From assembly GCF_019924045.1 (NCBI RefSeq), contig NZ_JAHXBN010000017.1, positions 124,001 through 188,000 of the forward strand: DNA of 64,000 bases, read 5' to 3'. Below are positions 9,169 through 17,811 of this stretch, in pieces. The notes below the pieces were generated by a model that ran no database searches, was not told the origin of the DNA, and was given only the letters and a program-made list of their open reading frames with translations. The first letter of the stretch is position 1. Every line of letters begins with the position of its first letter. Made by a program: the position numbers and the translations under genes. The DNA is from Dyadobacter fermentans (GTDB taxonomy: Bacteria; Bacteroidota; Bacteroidia; Cytophagales; Spirosomataceae).

Positions 9169-10701
9169 ATGAACCTCCGAATTTCACAGTTTACAAGGGC
9201 CGCGCTCGCGGCGCTGCTAGTCGCGATATGCCTGGCTTGTTCCAAAGAAGACGACAACACGGTCGATCCGGGCAATACCAATGCCGATGGTTCGATTAAT
9301 ATCGACAGCGTCAGTTTCGCATCGACAGCGCCGGAAGGCGACACCGGTACGGCTGCCGATGAGGATGATCTTTTGGCTAATTCTACTTTTTCAACGGTTG
9401 TATCAATCCAGTTTGGGAATACTGTTGCCATTACCAATCCACTGGCGGGCAATGGCGTAACGGTAACGGAATCCAATGGCGACGTGATCGTCCATGCCAC
9501 GGTAGCGGAAGTGGAGTACGTTTTGTCCGGAACTACAACAAACGGTTCGTTCAAGATTTACAGCGATAAGAAGTTCAAGCTCACACTCAATGGTGTTAGC
9601 ATTACCAATGCCGATGGTCCGGCGATTAATATCCAGTCGGAAAAACGGGCTTTCATTGTTTTGAACGACAACACCGCCAACTCACTGATCGACGGTATCA
9701 GCTACACGGCCAGCGGCGAGGAAGATATGAAAGCGACGCTTTTCAGCGAAGGACAAATAATTTTCAGCGGAACCGGTACCCTGAACCTAAAAAGCAATTA
9801 CAAGCACGCCATTTGCAGCGATGATTATGTACGCGTCGTCAGCGGCAATATTACTGTCAACGGAGCGGCGTCCGATGGGATTCATACCAACGACGCGTTC
9901 ATCGCCGACGGGGGGACGGTCAACATTACCGCAACGGGCGACGGTATTCAATGTGAGGAGGGGTATATTGTGATCAATCAGGGCAACTTCACTGTAAATG
10001 TGGCCGACAAAGCCATTACGGCAAGTTACGATACCGACACGAGCGTCGATCCATTCGTGACGATCAACGGTGGGACGTTCAATATTAAATCATCGGCAGG
10101 GGAGGGCATCGAAAGTAAGAGTGTACTGACGATTAACAACGGAGACTTCAATATCCAAACTGCCGACGACGGTCTGAATGCGGGTAGTTTTATTTATATC
10201 AATGGAGGCAGTATTTATGTGTACAGTACCTCCAACGATGGTATCGATTCGAATGGCCCTATGACGATCACCGGCGGGAGGATTGTTTCGATCGCAGCGG
10301 GCGGTCCGGAAGAAGGTTTCGATTGCGACCGGAATACCTTTAAAATTACCGGAGGCATACTCATCGGCACCGGTGGTGCAACCAGTTCTCCCACAGCGAA
10401 TGTCAGTACCCAGCCTTCGGTAATACTGGGTTCCGGCTCCGCAAACCAGTTAATGCACATCCGCTCTTCGGACGGCGAAGTGATGACATTCACCATCCCG
10501 CGGGCGTACAACACAATGCTGTTTTCAAGCCCTAAATTGAAGCAGGGAACAACTTACCAGGTGTACACAGGTGGTACTACCGCGGGTACGACCGACTTTT
10601 TCGGATTATACACATCGGGTACTTACACAGCCGGTACCGCCGGCACCAGTTTCACCACGAGTTCAATGGTAACCAATGCAGGCGGCAGTTCGGGCCGTTA
10701 G
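9169..10701 (+). CDS. Cthe_2159-type carbohydrate-binding beta-helix lipoprotein
   Basis: 510 residues. The signal peptide ends in 'CLACSK', giving a lipoprotein with Cys24. The body is made of short beta-helix-like turns such as 'TVNGAASDGIHTNDAFIADGGTVNITATGDGIQCEEGYI' style repeats (Asp-Gly-Ile and Gly-Gly-x-Val-Asn steps), as in the Cthe_2159 (formerly DUF4353) family, whose founder binds cellulose and acidic sugars. It is probably attached to the outer membrane and may bind polysaccharide. A calcium-binding or lyase-like role is possible but no catalytic residues stand out. It stands alone and converges on the sulfatase gene with seven bases between the stops. Confidence 0.82.
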   Translation: MNLRISQFTRAALAALLVAICLACSKEDDNTVDPGNTNADGSINIDSVSFASTAPEGDTGTAADEDDLLANSTFSTVVSIQFGNTVAITNPLAGNGVTVTESNGDVIVHATVAEVEYVLSGTTTNGSFKIYSDKKFKLTLNGVSITNADGPAINIQSEKRAFIVLNDNTANSLIDGISYTASGEEDMKATLFSEGQIIFSGTGTLNLKSNYKHAICSDDYVRVVSGNITVNGAASDGIHTNDAFIADGGTVNITATGDGIQCEEGYIVINQGNFTVNVADKAITASYDTDTSVDPFVTINGGTFNIKSSAGEGIESKSVLTINNGDFNIQTADDGLNAGSFIYINGGSIYVYSTSNDGIDSNGPMTITGGRIVSIAAGGPEEGFDCDRNTFKITGGILIGTGGATSSPTANVSTQPSVILGSGSANQLMHIRSSDGEVMTFTIPRAYNTMLFSSPKLKQGTTYQVYTGGTTAGTTDFFGLYTSGTYTAGTAGTSFTTSSMVTNAGGSSGR

Positions 10702-10708
10702 CAGTCCG

Positions 10709-12424
10709 TTATTTTGAGGGGCCTTGTTTGCCCGGTTTTGGAAATACCTGGTGGGTATTGGCCCATTGGTGCCATAGACCTGCCAGGTATTTTACCTTTT
10801 CGGGGTGAGTGGCGGCAAGGTTTTGAGTTTCCGAATGGTCGGCCGAAAGGTCGTAAAGCTGCCAGGTGGAATCGGCAGCCGTCGACACGAGTTTCCAATT
10901 GTCCTGCCGTGCGTAACGGGCACCAAAATGTTCGTTGAAAAGTTCGGAATGGCCTTTGGAAGGTTTGCCTGAAAACGAGCTGACAAGGCTCGTCCCGGTG
11001 GTAGGCTTGATAGCGTTGTTTTTGAATTGCTTGGGATACTTCGCGCCTGAAAGTTCGCAGAATGTAGCCATCAGGTCCATCACATGGCCGGTATGATCGC
11101 TGTAACTTCCTTTTTTGGCCGTTATGCCCCCGGGCCAGAAAGCGATCACAGGCGTATTGATCCCGCCTTCAAACGACTCGGCCTTCGCATAACGGTAAGG
11201 CGTGTTGGCCACGCTCGCCCAGCGTGGGCCAATGGACGCATAGCTGGTCTGAGGGCCGGGCATTACCTGCTTTTCGGTGGCGTAGACGATCTTGCGGCCG
11301 TCACGCGTTTCGCTGGGGCGGTCGAAACCAGGGCCGTATCTGGCGCAGTTTTCGGGACTGGCGCCGTTGTCGGTCAGAAACAGGATCAGCGTATTGTCCA
11401 ACTCATCGGTCTGTTTCAATGTACGGATAATACGGCCGATTCCCTGGTCCATGCGGTCGATCATCGCCGCGTGAACAGCCATTGCCCTGGCATCCCATTC
11501 GCGGTCGGGATTGGCTTCCCACTTCACCGAGCCGGCCGGTGTTTCCGGTAGTGGTGTAATTTTCGGGTCAATCAGGCCCATTTTAACCATTCTTTCGTAA
11601 CGTGCCCTGCGGACTGCCTCCCAGCCGCTTTTGTAAGTATCCTTGTATTTTTGGATGTCCTCCGGCTTTGCCTGCAAGGGCCAGTGCGGCGCATTTTGTG
11701 CCACGTAGAGAAAAAAAGGCTTGTCGGATTTAGCAAATTCCCGGATGTAAGCGACGGTTGTATCGTTAATGGCGTCCGTATGATAATAGTCCTTGGGAAC
11801 GCTTTTGACCGGCTCCTGGCCATTCACCAGGCTGAAAGGATCAAAAAAATCGATGACACCCCAGATGGTCCCGAAGTACTTATCGAAGCCACGGCTGGTC
11901 GGGTACTGTTCAATGGGGGAGAACGGGCTTGCTTCCTTCTGATGATTCAGCCAGGCGAGCTGTTCTTGTGGGGTCTTTTGTGTAAATGTGTTGGAAACGT
12001 GCCATTTGCCGGTCATTCCGGTCTGGTAACCTGCGGTTTTAAGAACCTCCGCCAGCGTTACGGTATTTTCGGTGATATGTCCCTGGTAACCAGGCTGGTT
12101 TTCGGCCTCCGTCATTTTTCCGATTCCCGCCTGCTGGTTGTACAGGCCCGTGAGCAGGGATGCGCGCGTAGGGCAGCAGCGCGAAGTATTATAAAATTGC
12201 CGGTAACGGAGCCCGTTTTGAGCGAGGTAGTCGAGATTTGGCGTATGTATTTCGCCACCGTAGCAGCCCATATCCGAATATCCCATATCGTCGGCAAGTA
12301 TCACGATGATGTTGGGACGTTTGTCAGCATGCGGTTTTGCAGGCGCGTTCCTGCTTTTCAGGGCAAGAAGGCCCAGGCCCGCCGTAAATGCGAGCGCGAT
12401 CAAGGATAGTTTGGTTTTAGTCAT
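10709..12424 (-). CDS. Arylsulfatase (type I formylglycine sulfatase)
   Basis: 571 residues with an N-terminal hydrophobic export segment. '[16 protein letters not shown]' carries the metal-binding Asp pair (D45, D46). '[11 protein letters not shown]' is the sulfatase signature C-x-P-x-R, with C83 as the residue to be converted to formylglycine, followed by the helix-starting T-G. 'APHWPLQA' and '[12 protein letters not shown]' supply further conserved active-site elements. It should hydrolyse sulfate esters, probably from sulfated glycans, in the periplasm. No anaerobic-type maturase or FGE gene is seen in the window. It is transcribed alone, divergently from a small protein gene. Confidence 0.93.
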   Translation of the reverse strand: MTKTKLSLIALAFTAGLGLLALKSRNAPAKPHADKRPNIIVILADDMGYSDMGCYGGEIHTPNLDYLAQNGLRYRQFYNTSRCCPTRASLLTGLYNQQAGIGKMTEAENQPGYQGHITENTVTLAEVLKTAGYQTGMTGKWHVSNTFTQKTPQEQLAWLNHQKEASPFSPIEQYPTSRGFDKYFGTIWGVIDFFDPFSLVNGQEPVKSVPKDYYHTDAINDTTVAYIREFAKSDKPFFLYVAQNAPHWPLQAKPEDIQKYKDTYKSGWEAVRRARYERMVKMGLIDPKITPLPETPAGSVKWEANPDREWDARAMAVHAAMIDRMDQGIGRIIRTLKQTDELDNTLILFLTDNGASPENCARYGPGFDRPSETRDGRKIVYATEKQVMPGPQTSYASIGPRWASVANTPYRYAKAESFEGGINTPVIAFWPGGITAKKGSYSDHTGHVMDLMATFCELSGAKYPKQFKNNAIKPTTGTSLVSSFSGKPSKGHSELFNEHFGARYARQDNWKLVSTAADSTWQLYDLSADHSETQNLAATHPEKVKYLAGLWHQWANTHQVFPKPGKQGPSK

Positions 12425-12489
12425 TTCCGAAAGTAGAAATTTTTTTGGATTCGGGTGATAATGACGTGGGAAGCGCAGATTTCAGAGCT

Positions 12490-12654
12490 ATGGATTGTGA
12501 AGAAAGAATGCACCGCTTGTATGAATTGCTGCATGCAAAGGACCAGCAAAATTATCACGCGGTGAGGCAATACATCCGCGGGCCCCGGGGAGGTTGTTAT
12601 TATATTAATTCAAATGGCAACATGACTTATGTCGATCGCAGCTTTTGTAATTGA
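12490..12654 (+). CDS. Small basic protein with PBCV-basic-adaptor-like motif
   Basis: 54 residues from the ATG at 12490 (a longer TTG-started frame opens at 12445). The C-terminal half 'GPRGGCYYINSNGNMTYVD' closely resembles the short GPRGGxYYINxNGxKxYV motif of the PBCV-specific basic adaptor domain, found in viral proteins and in scattered small bacterial proteins, then ends in 'RSFCN'. The function is unknown. The motif makes this more likely a real gene than a chance frame, despite its length. Confidence 0.6.
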   Translation: MDCEERMHRLYELLHAKDQQNYHAVRQYIRGPRGGCYYINSNGNMTYVDRSFCN

Positions 12655-12742
12655 TACGCTGATATGTAGCTCCCCGTGGAAGTGAGGCATTGGATAAATT
12701 CCTCAATTTACTAACTTCCCGAAACGCTAAATTGACTTGGAA

Positions 12743-13123
12743 ATGGCTACGAAACACCACTCGATTGACGAATACATCGCTACTTTTCCGAAGGATGTGC
12801 AGGAGGTACTGCAAGAAATTCGGGAGGCAATCACGAGCGTTGCGCCTGATGCTGTGGAAACGATTTCATATGACATGCCTACATTTAACCTGAACGGGAC
12901 TTACCTCATTTATTTTGCCGGTTGGAAAAAGCATATTGCGCTTTATCCGGTTACGGGAAAGATTTCGGAGGTGCTTGCTGCTGAACTGTCGGGTTACAAA
13001 GGGACAAAAGGCTCGGTACACTTCCCGTTGAACAAGCCCATGCCGCTCGATCTGATCCGGAGGATTACCGAATTACGGATTGCGGAAAACCAGGCGGCAG
13101 CTGCGAAACAGCCGGTAAATTAA
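12743..13123 (+). CDS. DUF1801 (YdhG/CyaY-like fold) protein
   Basis: 126 residues, single domain. 'YIATFPKDVQEVLQEIREAI', 'ETISYDMPTF' and 'YFAGWKKHIALYP' are the usual DUF1801 landmarks, and the size is typical. Function is not established for the family. ATG at 12743 gives MATKHHSIDEYI; an upstream TTG would add two residues. The stop overlaps the stop of the convergent RES toxin gene (TTAA shared at 13120-13123). Confidence 0.85.
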   Translation: MATKHHSIDEYIATFPKDVQEVLQEIREAITSVAPDAVETISYDMPTFNLNGTYLIYFAGWKKHIALYPVTGKISEVLAAELSGYKGTKGSVHFPLNKPMPLDLIRRITELRIAENQAAAAKQPVN

Positions 13124-13605
13124 TCGCCCGTTTTAACGCCATACCTCTTTAAAATAGCTTCAATCCGCGGATCGGGGGCCAAGTCCGTGACTTCCACTAG
13201 CGCCACGCCTGGATACTCGGGATGGAGGGTATTAACGACAAAATTAGTTGAAAGGGGCATCACTGCCGACGGCACTTTCAGCACAAGCGCTTTGCCCGCG
13301 CCGAACCACCGATCCCCTAATGGCTGGCATTGTGAGTAATCGTTCGGGTCACGCCAACCGGCTTCAAGGTCGGTTTCTGTGATCGATTCGATCACAGCAT
13401 CATCGGGTATTTCAATAAACATAATTTTGAAATCACTATTGAACCCGACGCCCTGCCTTCTTACCATATTTTCGAGCAACGCGAGCGTGACCGTCTCCGA
13501 CGCGTAAATTACTTTATTGCCCGAGCTGTTCCACCTCCCGCGCATGCCGGAAGCGAACAAAGAATGGGCATATAGTTTGTGGACGGTCCGGAATACTAGC
13601 ATCAT
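13120..13605 (-). CDS. RES-domain toxin (NAD+-degrading)
   Basis: 161 residues. 'FRTVHKLYAHSLFASGMRGRWNSSGNKVIYASETVTLALLE' style N-terminal layout, with the Arg, Gly-Gly/Arg-Trp, Tyr and Ser-x-x-x-Ala-Leu-x-E positions, matches the RES family, whose members phosphorolyse NAD+. It should act in the cytoplasm and be held inactive by the adjacent antitoxin. Its ATG directly follows the antitoxin stop (13606), consistent with coupled translation. Active-site residues appear intact, so it is probably a functional toxin. Confidence 0.9.
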   Translation of the reverse strand: MMLVFRTVHKLYAHSLFASGMRGRWNSSGNKVIYASETVTLALLENMVRRQGVGFNSDFKIMFIEIPDDAVIESITETDLEAGWRDPNDYSQCQPLGDRWFGAGKALVLKVPSAVMPLSTNFVVNTLHPEYPGVALVEVTDLAPDPRIEAILKRYGVKTGD

Positions 13606-14037
13606 TTACGCCGGATAACCTTCTGCCATTTTATCGAGCTCCTCGCTCAGAAAATCCACCCCGCCTCCGGTCGTCAGCCAGTCAGCAGGCTTTTCCGTCG
13701 AATTCCAGAAGGGCTTTTGCAGCCAGTAATTGAACTCGTCGATCGTTCCGAAAAATTCTTCCCCTTTTTCAAAAAGTGCGATCAGTTTCAAAAGATGCTC
13801 GCCATAAAGCGGTTCCAGCGGCTTTTGAGCCTCTTTGTAGTTGCTGATGGTGCGGGCAGAAACATTCATGATGGCCGCCAATCTCCGTTCCGGCATTTTG
13901 ATAGCCTCAGCGAAATCATAAAAAACTTTGGTATGCAGGCCTTTTCGAGCGGAGAGCACAATTGAAAAATTGCTGTTCGTTTCAATGTGGTTGAATCTGG
14001 ATTTCAGATTTGACCCTGGCTGGGCAACGGTTTTCAT
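13606..14037 (-). CDS. Xre/MbcA/ParS-type antitoxin of the RES toxin
   Basis: 143 residues from ATG at 14037; the frame remains open further upstream but that extension is Lys/Phe-rich and covers the putative operator. The N-terminal half carries a helix-turn-helix ('RRLAAIMNVSARTISNYKEAQKPLEP') and the C-terminal half is the toxin-binding MbcA/ParS domain ('LIALFEKGEEFFGTIDEFNYWLQKPFW'), the standard order for Xre antitoxins. It heads a two-gene operon with the RES toxin. Direct and inverted repeats at 14067-14101 immediately upstream probably serve autorepression. Confidence 0.9.
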   Translation of the reverse strand: MKTVAQPGSNLKSRFNHIETNSNFSIVLSARKGLHTKVFYDFAEAIKMPERRLAAIMNVSARTISNYKEAQKPLEPLYGEHLLKLIALFEKGEEFFGTIDEFNYWLQKPFWNSTEKPADWLTTGGGVDFLSEELDKMAEGYPA

Positions 14038-14066
14038 AACAAAGGAAATTGAGTACTCGAATATAT

Positions 14067-14101
14067 GAATTTTTTCAAAAGTGAAAACGAATTTTTTCAA
14101 A
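14067..14101 (-). promoter_or_regulatory. Putative operator of the Xre/RES module
   Basis: GAATTTTTTCAAA occurs twice as a direct repeat (14067-14079 and 14089-14101), two helical turns apart. Within it TTTTCA-AAAG-TGAAAA (14071-14086 region) is an inverted repeat. The pair sits about 30 nt upstream of the antitoxin start codon, where an Xre antitoxin would bind to repress its own promoter. Confidence 0.5.
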
Positions 14102-14171
14102 TAAGTATAAACATAGCGCCGCCTTCCTTTATTCCTCAACTTTTAAAACCGAAATTCCTAAACAGTTCAAT

Positions 14172-17027
14172 ATGATCAGGTTGACACACATGCTCGTACC
14201 GCTGGCATTAGCCATGGTGACCGCCCCCGCGCAGGACATTCTCGCGCAAAAACCGACTACCACACAGCCTACCGAAAAGTTTGATCGGGATTATGCTTTG
14301 GAAGCAACCATGCTCGGCTTCTTTGCCAAGGATGGCTCCCGCAATCCGACATTGAAGGCCAACAAAGGCGACCGCGTGCGGATCACCATTACGAATGGTG
14401 AGCTCATGACACACGATATCGCGCTCGAAAAGTTGGGGATCAAAAGCAAGGTGATCATCGAAAAAGGTACCAGCACCAGTATTACCTTCAAAGCCGAGCA
14501 AAGCGACACCTATTTCTGTTCCGTGCCTGGGCACCGTGCTGCGGGTATGGTGGGTAGTTTTGAGGTGGTGGAAGGAGTTATTTCCAACGAAACAGTGGCT
14601 GGGCAGCTTCCCGTGAAGGACGGACAGCCGCTGAACCTGGGTTTTGAAACGGGTGATCTGAAGAACTGGACGGCAACCGGCGATGCATTTGCGAATGCGC
14701 TTTTCAGTTCTGATCCGTCTCCGGTGCATGAAAAGGAAATGAATATAGGGTATGAAGGGAAGTATTTCCTCAGCAGCGGTGGTACGCTTAATTACAAGCA
14801 AACCGGCACGCTGACTTCCGTGCCATTCCAGGTTACACAGCCATTCGCGGCTTTCAGGGTATCGGGAGGCGCGTTACAGGATACCCGCGTAGAAATCGTG
14901 ACTGCCGCCGATAACAAAGTCGTGTACCACATTACCGGCCAGGGCAGGGCCACGTTGCAGCCTGCCGTGGTGGACCTGCAACCGTATCTGAACAAGGAGA
15001 TTTTTATCCGGATTGTCGATAACGAGACGGGCATTTCGCAGATTCCTTACATTCCCAACGACAAATGGGCGCATATTAATTTCGATGATTTTCGCTTTTA
15101 CCCAAGTCGGCCCGATTTTCCCAATGAGCTGAAACAGAAGGATATCATTATTCTTCCGCCCTTGGATCCCGTCTTGAATGCGGGCTTATCGGGCAAGGAT
15201 GCGGCAAAGGCCATGACGCCCCCGCCGGGCTTCAAGATCACGCTCGCGGCAGCGGAACCCGATATTATCAGGCCCATTAGCTTCACTGTCGATTACCGCG
15301 GGAGGCTTTGGGTAGTGGAAGGGCATACTTACCCGGTACGCGCCCCGGAAGGGCAGGGCAGGGACAAGATCCTGATTTTTGAAGATACCAACGGCGACGG
15401 TACGCTCGACAAGCGTAAGGTATTTGCGGAAAACCTGAACCTGATTAGTGGTATCGAAGTAGGAATGGGCGGTGTGTGGCTGGGTTCGGCGCCTAATTTA
15501 CTGTTTATCCCCGCTGATTTTAAAAATGATAAGCCCTCCGGGCCGCCGCAGATATTGCTCGATGGCTGGGGGCTGGAAGATACCCATGAAGTACTCAACA
15601 ACCTTCGCTGGGGACCCGACGGCTGGCTGTACGGAACGCACGGCGTATTTACACATTCCAATGTAGGCAAGCCCGGGGCACCGGATTCAGAACGGACCAA
15701 AATCAATGCCGGGGTGTGGCGCTACCATCCGACTTCGCACAAATTCGAAGTTTTCGCCGAAGGGTCGAGCAATCCTTGGGGAATTGATTTCAATGATTAC
15801 GGGCACCCGTTCATTACCGTGTGCGTGATCCCACATATGTATCACGTGATCCAGGGCGCGCGTTACCAGCGGCAGGCCGGAAAACATTTCAATCCTTATA
15901 CTTACGATGACATTAAGACCATCGCCGATCACGTGCATTGGGTGGGCGAGCGCGGGCCGCACGCAGGTAACTTTCGCTCGGCATCCGCAGGGGGCGGGCA
16001 CGCGCATGCGGGAGCGATGATCTACCTGGGCAACAGCTGGCCGAAGGAGTACCGCAACGATATTTTCATGAACAATATCAACGGCGCGCGTCTCAATATG
16101 GATCACCTCACCCGCTCGGGATCCGGTTATGAAGCAACTCACAAGAATGACTTCATGGCGATGAACGACTCCTGGTCGCAGTGGCTGAACTTTAAGTACG
16201 ATGCAAGCGGGTCGGTTTGGGCAATCGACTGGTACGACAAAAACCAGTGCCACAGCCCGAATCCCGACGTGCACAATAAGACCATGGGGCGGATATTTAA
16301 AATAACCCATGATAACGACAAATGGGTACAGGTGGATTTGTCAAAAGCGTCCGATATGGAGCTCGTGAATTACCAGCTGAATCCCAATGAGTGGTACGTT
16401 CGCCAGGCCCGGACTATTTTGCAGGAGCGGGGCCCGAACAAAAAGGTACACAAGGCATTGAAGGAGATCCTTGCTAAAAACCCTGACGAGACCCGGAAGC
16501 TCCGCGCGTTGTGGACGCTCCATGTGACCAAAGGGCTCACTGAAAAGGAGCTCTCCGATTTGCTTGCCAATGACAGCGAGTACATTCGTAGCTGGTCGAT
16601 ACAGCTTCTGACCGAAGGCAAATCGGTGGCGCCGGAAACATTGAAAAAGTTTGCTGGAATGGCGCAAAAAGATAATTCCAAGCTGGTAAGGCTATACCTC
16701 ACCTCCGGAATACTCCGCCTCGATCCTTCACAACGCTGGGATGTATTGGATGCATTGGTACAAAAGGGCGAAGACAAGGACGATCATAATCTCCCGCTTA
16801 TGGAGTGGTATGCTGCCGAACCGCTCGCGCCGATTGATGCGAAACGGGCATTGCAGCTGGCCGAAAAGTCCACGTTCCCGAAAATGCTGCCATACATGAT
16901 CCAGCGCGTGGAAGCCATGGGTACTGAGGAATCTAAAAAGGTGCTGAAAGATTATCAAAAGGTGGGTAAAACGGAAAGACCGCACCAGCACAGCGACCAT
17001 GCGACGGGAACAGCAATGAACCATTGA
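14172..17027 (+). CDS. Exported cupredoxin / PVC-type beta-propeller protein with HEAT-like C-terminus
   Basis: 951 residues with a signal peptide. Residues about 40-135 form a plastocyanin/azurin-like domain with the type 1 copper ligands H81, C116, H121 and M126 ('YFCSVPGHRAAGM'). A beta-sandwich-like linker (about 150-320, 'LGFETGDLKNWTATGDAF') precedes a PVC-dehydrogenase/DUF7133-type propeller (about 345-720, 'PPPGFKITLAAAEPD', 'GRLWVVEGHTYP', 'LIFEDTNGDGTLDK'). Helical HEAT-like repeats follow. Unlike the relative at 24071 it has no CxxCH heme site; copper may replace the cytochrome as electron carrier. The tail is His-rich ('RPHQHSDH'). It is monocistronic with a strong terminator after it. 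The substrate is unknown. Confidence 0.85.
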   Translation: MIRLTHMLVPLALAMVTAPAQDILAQKPTTTQPTEKFDRDYALEATMLGFFAKDGSRNPTLKANKGDRVRITITNGELMTHDIALEKLGIKSKVIIEKGTSTSITFKAEQSDTYFCSVPGHRAAGMVGSFEVVEGVISNETVAGQLPVKDGQPLNLGFETGDLKNWTATGDAFANALFSSDPSPVHEKEMNIGYEGKYFLSSGGTLNYKQTGTLTSVPFQVTQPFAAFRVSGGALQDTRVEIVTAADNKVVYHITGQGRATLQPAVVDLQPYLNKEIFIRIVDNETGISQIPYIPNDKWAHINFDDFRFYPSRPDFPNELKQKDIIILPPLDPVLNAGLSGKDAAKAMTPPPGFKITLAAAEPDIIRPISFTVDYRGRLWVVEGHTYPVRAPEGQGRDKILIFEDTNGDGTLDKRKVFAENLNLISGIEVGMGGVWLGSAPNLLFIPADFKNDKPSGPPQILLDGWGLEDTHEVLNNLRWGPDGWLYGTHGVFTHSNVGKPGAPDSERTKINAGVWRYHPTSHKFEVFAEGSSNPWGIDFNDYGHPFITVCVIPHMYHVIQGARYQRQAGKHFNPYTYDDIKTIADHVHWVGERGPHAGNFRSASAGGGHAHAGAMIYLGNSWPKEYRNDIFMNNINGARLNMDHLTRSGSGYEATHKNDFMAMNDSWSQWLNFKYDASGSVWAIDWYDKNQCHSPNPDVHNKTMGRIFKITHDNDKWVQVDLSKASDMELVNYQLNPNEWYVRQARTILQERGPNKKVHKALKEILAKNPDETRKLRALWTLHVTKGLTEKELSDLLANDSEYIRSWSIQLLTEGKSVAPETLKKFAGMAQKDNSKLVRLYLTSGILRLDPSQRWDVLDALVQKGEDKDDHNLPLMEWYAAEPLAPIDAKRALQLAEKSTFPKMLPYMIQRVEAMGTEESKKVLKDYQKVGKTERPHQHSDHATGTAMNH

Positions 17028-17035
17028 AAAATGAA

Positions 17036-17062
17036 AAGGGCTTCACGAAGAAGCCCTTTTTT
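17036..17062 (+). terminator. Rho-independent terminator
   Basis: A 9-bp perfect stem, AAGGGCTTC (17036-17044) with GAAGCCCTT (17050-17058), has a 5-nt loop and runs into T residues. It ends the cupredoxin/propeller gene. Confidence 0.85.
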
Positions 17063-17105
17063 AATAACGTTGAGTAGAATATTGAAGTATTTCTACAAAT
17101 ATATG

Positions 17106-17145
17106 CGAATAAATTTATTCGAAAATATGACGAAAGTCATATTTG
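17106..17145 (+). promoter_or_regulatory. Two adjacent palindromes overlapping a candidate promoter
   Basis: CGAATAAATTTATTCG (17106-17121) is a perfect 16-bp palindrome. AAATATGAC-GAAA-GTCATATTT (17123-17144) is a perfect 9-bp inverted repeat with the TGAC-N4-GTCA symmetry typical of Crp/Fnr-family sites. CATATTTG (17138-17145) fits the Bacteroidota -7 element TAnnTTTG at 7 of 8 positions. Together these look like the regulated promoter of the iron-permease-like gene. Confidence 0.5.
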
Positions 17146-17328
17146 TGATTTTAGTGCTGTTTTAGGCAAATTGTGGTGCATTATCGTTCGGGCCTGTGTG
17201 GCCGGCTCCGATAAAATGATTGTCGTGATGACTCATTGGAATGGCATGTTTTTTATTTGAAAACCAGTCGGAGAAATAGCTTTTCAGCCCGAAAGATCGG
17301 AGATTGCCTTTATCAACAGCGTTTGTTT

Positions 17329-17811
17329 ATGGAAAGAGGAAAAATTAATTTATTTGAGAAAATGGCTACCCGCATTACTGCATGGACCGGTAGTTCAATG
17401 GCATTTGGCGTAGCATTCGGAATCATATTGATTTGGGGTATTACCGGGCCGATCTTCGGGTATTCCGATACGTGGCAGCTCGTGATCAATACCGGCACGA
17501 CGATCGTCACTTTTCTGATGGTTTTCCTGATTCAGAAATCCCAGAATAAAGATTCGAAAGCCATTCAATTGAAACTGAATGAACTGATAGGAGCCAGCCG
17601 CTTTGCGAGCAACCGGATGGTCGATATCGAAGACCTGAGTGAAGCGGAGCTTGATGTACTGCGTAAGTTTTATCAGAAACTCGCTCAGATGTCGGAAGAG
17701 GACAGCGACATCCACACTTCGCATTCCATCGATGCGGCACAACGATTGCACAAGCACAAGAAGGGAGGATTTTCAGGACTGACAAATGGCGATACCGGCT
17801 CACAGGAATAG
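17329..17811 (+). CDS. Low-affinity iron permease family protein
   Basis: 160 residues from ATG at 17329. 'ATRITAWTGSSMAFGVAFGIILIWGITGP' and 'QLVINTGTTIVTFLMVFLIQKSQNKDSKAIQLKLNEL' give two transmembrane helices and the cytoplasmic segment characteristic of the short bacterial members of the low-affinity iron permease family. A transport role is assumed by family; many bacterial members are half-size and untested. A longer frame from 17236 exists, but the extension looks non-coding. Palindromes 190-220 nt upstream suggest regulated expression. It converges directly on the DUF748 gene. Confidence 0.8.
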   Translation: MERGKINLFEKMATRITAWTGSSMAFGVAFGIILIWGITGPIFGYSDTWQLVINTGTTIVTFLMVFLIQKSQNKDSKAIQLKLNELIGASRFASNRMVDIEDLSEAELDVLRKFYQKLAQMSEEDSDIHTSHSIDAAQRLHKHKKGGFSGLTNGDTGSQE

